Assembly: GCA_024464205.1 (NCBI GenBank)
Contig: JANHAI010000029.1
Location: 1-9,300, forward strand
DNA from: Candidatus Methanomethylicia archaeon
Lineage (GTDB): Archaea > Thermoproteota > Methanomethylicia > Methanomethylicales > Methanomethylicaceae
DNA: 9,300 nt
Direction: 5' to 3'
The translations under genes and the position numbers were made by a program. Shown one piece after another: positions 6,892-9,300 of this stretch; position 1 is the stretch's first letter; each line of letters starts with the position of its first letter. Below the pieces are notes generated by a model. The model had not been told where the DNA came from. It was given only the letters and a program-made list of their open reading frames with translations, and searched no databases.

Positions 6892-7163
6892 CAAATCGCT
6901 GAAAGGAACAGGCTGACTATCAGCAGCCCCCAACCTAGGGCGAGTATGATCCCGAGTATCTTCTTGGCAGAGGCAACGAAGATCAGCATTATGTATATTG
7001 CCGTCAGAGTTATCAGAAGCGATATCGTACTCGCGAAGTTGTCAACGAGCGTTGGGTTGGTCTTGAAGAGGGTAAGTTCCAATATCTGGCTTATTGCCCA
7101 CCTGAGGCCATTAAATGCCATGCCGACCAGATCAATCAGCCATCCAAATTCCATAGATACCAC
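6891..7163 (-). CDS. Small hypothetical membrane protein (90 aa)
   Basis: Function is unknown. The 90 residues contain an amphipathic or membrane-apposed first segment (about 8-30, with WLIDLVGMAFNGLRW) and two clear transmembrane helices at about 44-65 and 68-88, separated by a short basic loop (SAKK). This hydrophobic pattern makes the minus-strand reading convincing; the overlapping plus-strand frame of similar size has no such coherence. GTG at 7163 lies about 27 bases after a TATA-like box, compatible with a leaderless mRNA; ATG at 7154 is the alternative. The gene follows the thioredoxin-TrmO gene by 52 bases on the same strand but appears to have its own promoter. It converges with the pilus-like operon. 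No cysteines, charged channel residues or known motif suggest a role. Confidence 0.72.
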   Translation of the reverse strand: MVSMEFGWLIDLVGMAFNGLRWAISQILELTLFKTNPTLVDNFASTISLLITLTAIYIMLIFVASAKKILGIILALGWGLLIVSLFLSAI

Positions 7164-7185
7164 TGACTCTATAGAAATGTCTCCT

Positions 7186-7195
7186 TGTTAAATAC
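7186..7195 (-). promoter_or_regulatory. TATA-like box for the small membrane protein gene
   Basis: On the minus strand GTATTTAACA is centred near 7190, about 27 bases before GTG at 7163. This is the spacing expected for an archaeal TATA box and a leaderless transcript. It lies in the 52-base gap after the thioredoxin-TrmO stop codon, so the small gene could be transcribed independently. Confidence 0.4.
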
Positions 7196-7215
7196 ATTGG
7201 GTATCCATGGGTCGC

Positions 7216-8064
7216 CTAAAAGTCATTGCCGTATTTGCTCTTGGCCCTCTCTATCATCTCGGTGTACCATGCCGGGGTCTTCGTCTCTTCCGCCTCGTGC
7301 TCTTTAATAAAAGGCTTTATGTCGATCACGGGCGTCCCGTCGAATAGATCCAGCCCCTCAACTTGCAATAGATTGCCATCCCTGCGCACAAGCTTGACCA
7401 CCGTAATCCCAATCGGGTTTGGCCTGTGGGGCGAGTGCGTTCCGAAGACGCCCACTGAAGGCACCTTCTCAGGATCCGCCCCTAGCTTGATGAGCCATTT
7501 CGGCTTAACTTTCAGTATTCTCCTCTGGTTCTCGCTTACCTTGCTCAAGTAGGCCACTAGCGTCAAGTGTGAAAAACCTTCGAGACCCTCCAGCCCATCC
7601 GCGAACTGGTCAAATATCTCGACCGTGCCGCTGACGCCATTCACGCTCTCCTTGACCGCCTCATCGTCATATTCTACCCGAACCCGACCGATAGGCCTGA
7701 GCGAAAAAACTTGCCCATCATCCTCGATTTCGTACTTCAGGACATGGGCTTTCAGGCTCTCCAACTCCGCCCCTGTCACATTCATTTTCCCTGCTATCGC
7801 GCTGAAAATTTCATCATCGGAAATCTTGCCTTTGTACTTCTCCCCATGTATCACGATTGTAGGCGTTGTGCTTATGCCGAGTTCCCTCGCTCTCTTGTAG
7901 CCTTCCTGGTCTTCCAGATCGTATGTCTTCAGATCTATAACCGTCGCACCGTAGTATCCGTTTACCTTCTCCGTAACGCTCGAGAAGATTCTGCCTACGA
8001 CTGCACACTCGTCGCATGTGCTCGTCTTGAAAAAGAGAACCTCTAGTGGCTTCATTGCCCTCAC
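7216..8064 (-). CDS. Thioredoxin-like domain fused to TrmO/TsaA-type tRNA m6t6A37 methyltransferase
   Basis: The C-terminal domain (about 120-260 of 282) is the TrmO/TsaA family. In characterised members it uses S-adenosylmethionine to N6-methylate t6A at position 37 of certain tRNAs. Visible signatures are RPIGRVR (123-129), the GTVEIFDQFADGLEGLEGF-SHL stretch (146-167), VGVFGTHSPHRPNPIGI (204-220) and GLDLFDGTPVIDIKPF (236-251). The N-terminal ~95 residues look like a thioredoxin/glutaredoxin fold: strand VLFFKTSTCDEC with a CxxC at 17-20, then GISTTPTIVIHG with the expected cis-proline at 68. Bacterial TrmO usually lacks this domain, so the fusion is notable. GTG at 8064 sits about 27 bases after a TATA-like box; ATG at 8055 is an equally good start and leaves both domains intact. 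The gene is divergent from the ZPR1 gene. The methyltransferase family call is firm, but its exact tRNA substrate and the redox partner are not shown. Confidence 0.9.
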   Translation of the reverse strand: MRAMKPLEVLFFKTSTCDECAVVGRIFSSVTEKVNGYYGATVIDLKTYDLEDQEGYKRARELGISTTPTIVIHGEKYKGKISDDEIFSAIAGKMNVTGAELESLKAHVLKYEIEDDGQVFSLRPIGRVRVEYDDEAVKESVNGVSGTVEIFDQFADGLEGLEGFSHLTLVAYLSKVSENQRRILKVKPKWLIKLGADPEKVPSVGVFGTHSPHRPNPIGITVVKLVRRDGNLLQVEGLDLFDGTPVIDIKPFIKEHEAEETKTPAWYTEMIERAKSKYGNDF

Positions 8065-8086
8065 AATTAATAATGTAAATGCATCC

Positions 8087-8096
8087 TCTAATAAGT
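8087..8096 (-). promoter_or_regulatory. TATA-like box for the thioredoxin-TrmO gene
   Basis: On the minus strand CTTATTAGAG is centred about 27 bases before GTG at 8064. That fits an archaeal promoter giving a leaderless or very short-leader transcript. It lies in the divergent intergenic region shared with the ZPR1 gene. Confidence 0.4.
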
Positions 8097-8108
8097 GATA
8101 AGCCCGTA

Positions 8109-8123
8109 TGAAAATAATAAATA
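8109..8123 (+). promoter_or_regulatory. BRE/TATA-like promoter for the ZPR1 gene
   Basis: TGAAAATAATAAATA is an A/T-rich element with a purine-rich BRE-like 5' part. Transcription would be expected to start about 25 bases downstream, near 8144-8148. That lies after the TTG at 8127 and just before the in-frame TTG at 8157, which is why the later codon is preferred as the gene start. Confidence 0.45.
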
Positions 8124-8156
8124 CAGTTGCACCTTCTATCAGATCGGGTTTTACTC

Positions 8157-8666
8157 TTGGGCGAGAAAGGCGAAAGCAATGAGTATAGGGTGAATTGCGC
8201 CAGCTGCGGGAAGGAGGCGCTGGTTGTGAAGGAAATCTTCACATCATTGCCGAAATTCGGTAGCGCAGTATTGATCTCCATGATCTGCAAGAATTGCGGG
8301 TACAGGACGTCTGACGTCGTTCTCCTCGAGAATAAGGGTCCTAAAAGGACAGAGTTCAAAGTGAAGGACGGCCGCGACCTCAACGCAAGGGTCGTGAGGT
8401 CGTCGAGCGCTCGAATCGAGATTCCTGAACTGGGGCTCGAGCTTAAGCCAGGCTCAATGGCTGAAGGTTTCATCACGAATATCGAGGGCGTCCTTACGAG
8501 ATTTCTTGAGGTTGCTGAGCAGCTCAGGGACAGCGCTGAAGGGAGCGAGAGGGAAAGAGCGGCAGATGCTATTCAGCAGATCATCGGCGCAATGAATGGG
8601 AAGGTATCGTTCACCATCGTTATCGAGGACGAGATGGGGAACAGTGGCGTGGAACCGTCGACATAG
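8157..8666 (+). CDS. ZPR1-type zinc-finger protein (archaeal single-unit form)
   Basis: The protein has one ZPR1 unit. A four-cysteine zinc finger, CASC (residues 14-17) and CKNCGY (44-49), is separated by about 26 residues containing LPKFGSAVLI. A beta-rich ZPR1-associated domain follows, with the characteristic RTSDV segment, RVVRSSSARIEIPELGLEL, and GSMAEGFITNIEGVL. The C-terminal helix leads into a last strand, GKVSFTIVIEDEMGNS. Eukaryotic ZPR1 has two such units and binds eEF1A as a folding chaperone; archaeal homologues are single-unit, and a similar role for archaeal EF1A is inferred, not shown here. TTG at 8157 gives 169 residues and fits the promoter spacing; the frame is open back to another TTG at 8127, which would add ten residues and overlap the promoter edge. 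It converges with the trans-sulfuration gene with 13 bases between stops. Confidence 0.9.
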   Translation: MGEKGESNEYRVNCASCGKEALVVKEIFTSLPKFGSAVLISMICKNCGYRTSDVVLLENKGPKRTEFKVKDGRDLNARVVRSSSARIEIPELGLELKPGSMAEGFITNIEGVLTRFLEVAEQLRDSAEGSERERAADAIQQIIGAMNGKVSFTIVIEDEMGNSGVEPST

Positions 8667-8679
8667 CCTTTGGGCAGAC

Positions 8680-9300
8680 CTAGATCTTTTCTAACGCGTT
8701 GCCCAAATCCTGCATGATGTCCTCGACATCCTCCAAACCTACCGACAGCCTGACTAATCCTTCGGCTATGCCAAGCTCCTTCCGCTCTTCAGGCGATATG
8801 TTCTTGTGTGATGAGGAAGCAGGGTGTGTGATCAGGGTCTCGACCCCCCCTAGGCTCGGCGCAGGCTTGATCATCTTAAGCTCTGAGATCAGCCTGTATG
8901 CTTGCATGCCGTCGCCGACCTCGAAAGAGATTACGCCGCCGAAGCCAGACATAAATCGTTTAGCCCTCTTGTTGTAAGGACTCGAAACCAGACCCGGGTA
9001 ATTGACGCGCTTCACCTTCTTATGGGACTCAAGGAATTGCGCTATGAGGGTGGCGTTCTTGTTGTGCTCTAGAACGCGGAGCTTCAGGGTCTTTAGCCCG
9101 CGCATCACTAAGTAGGCCGCGAATGGGTCCAATGATCCGCCCAAGTTCCTTCTCCATTCCCATATCCCCTCTATCCTGCTTGTTGAGCCGCTCAGCACCC
9201 CAGCAATCACGTCGTTGTGCCCGCCCAGATACTTTGTTGCGCTATGTACCACAAAGTCTGCGCCAATCTCGAGCGGCCTCAAATTGACAGGTGTGGCGAA
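8680..9300 (-). CDS. PLP-dependent trans-sulfuration enzyme, 3' part (cystathionine gamma-synthase/gamma-lyase family)
   Basis: This is the C-terminal ~206 residues of a Cys/Met metabolism PLP enzyme; roughly the first 180 residues lie beyond the right edge. The segment entering the window reads FATPVNLRPLEIGADFVVHS, as in the family. It is followed by ATKYLGGHND, whose lysine (codon 9232-9234) is the Schiff-base residue for pyridoxal phosphate. Other signatures are GGVISFEV, SLGGVETLITHPASSSH, the ISPEERKELGI segment and VRLSVGLED, which carries the substrate-carboxylate arginine. The frame is continuous to base 9300, so the TTG at 9282 is not a real start. Family membership is clear. Cystathionine gamma-synthase, gamma-lyase, O-acetylhomoserine sulfhydrylase and methionine gamma-lyase cannot be separated from this fragment alone. 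Confidence 0.93.
   Translation of the reverse strand, partial: FATPVNLRPLEIGADFVVHSATKYLGGHNDVIAGVLSGSTSRIEGIWEWRRNLGGSLDPFAAYLVMRGLKTLKLRVLEHNKNATLIAQFLESHKKVKRVNYPGLVSSPYNKRAKRFMSGFGGVISFEVGDGMQAYRLISELKMIKPAPSLGGVETLITHPASSSHKNISPEERKELGIAEGLVRLSVGLEDVEDIMQDLGNALEKI

Noticed and set aside
6880..7191. Plus-strand open frame of 103 codons opposite the small membrane protein
   Set aside because: Its composition is incoherent, while the minus strand encodes a clean two-helix membrane protein with promoter spacing. The plus frame also begins inside the palindrome with no ribosome-binding site.
7814..8476. Minus-strand open frame of 220 codons across the divergent promoter
   Set aside because: It runs antisense to ZPR1 and out of frame through the thioredoxin domain, both of which have clear family motifs. 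It is a shadow.
9280..9282. TTG as start of the trans-sulfuration enzyme
   Set aside because: Family-conserved residues continue in frame to the window edge and the family has about 180 more N-terminal residues, so the gene is cut by the window.

Overview
The window looks archaeal. It carries an archaeal ArlJ/FlaJ-TadC type membrane protein, pilin-like proteins with class III (PibD-type) signal peptides, a ZPR1-type zinc-finger protein, and TATA-like boxes placed about 26-27 bases before start codons, as in leaderless archaeal transcripts. TTG and GTG starts are common. Where a Shine-Dalgarno sequence exists, it matches the archaeal/bacterial 16S tail. I cannot name the species; a lineage in or near Thermoproteota is only a guess.

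Positions 1-6876 (+) form one tightly packed operon, probably continuing from before the window. It encodes a two-domain T2SF membrane platform protein, then four small single-span proteins with N-terminal prepilin-like segments, then a roughly 964-residue secreted, sequon-rich, all-beta protein. Neighbouring genes touch or overlap (gaps of 0, 6 and 6 bases, overlaps of 4 and 14 bases). The first four genes share one reading frame and are separated by single stop codons. The most coherent reading is an archaeal type IV pilus-like surface system in which the platform protein assembles minor pilins and the large protein is the exposed adhesin or binding subunit. No assembly ATPase or PibD peptidase is visible, so these would lie upstream or elsewhere.

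Positions 6880-8064 hold two minus-strand genes that converge on the operon. One is a thioredoxin-like domain fused to a TrmO/TsaA tRNA methyltransferase domain; the other is a small membrane protein with its own probable promoter. A 12-base perfect palindrome followed by a T-run on the minus strand sits in the 14-base convergent gap.

Positions 8065-8156 are a divergent promoter region. It drives the ZPR1 zinc-finger gene rightward and the thioredoxin-TrmO gene leftward. ZPR1 converges with the 3' part of a PLP-dependent trans-sulfuration enzyme (cystathionine gamma-synthase/lyase family), which runs off the right edge. The right-hand third looks like housekeeping sequence; the novelty is in the pilus-like operon. 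No stretch over 300 bases lacks a gene, and I see no tRNA, rRNA, CRISPR array or transposon.
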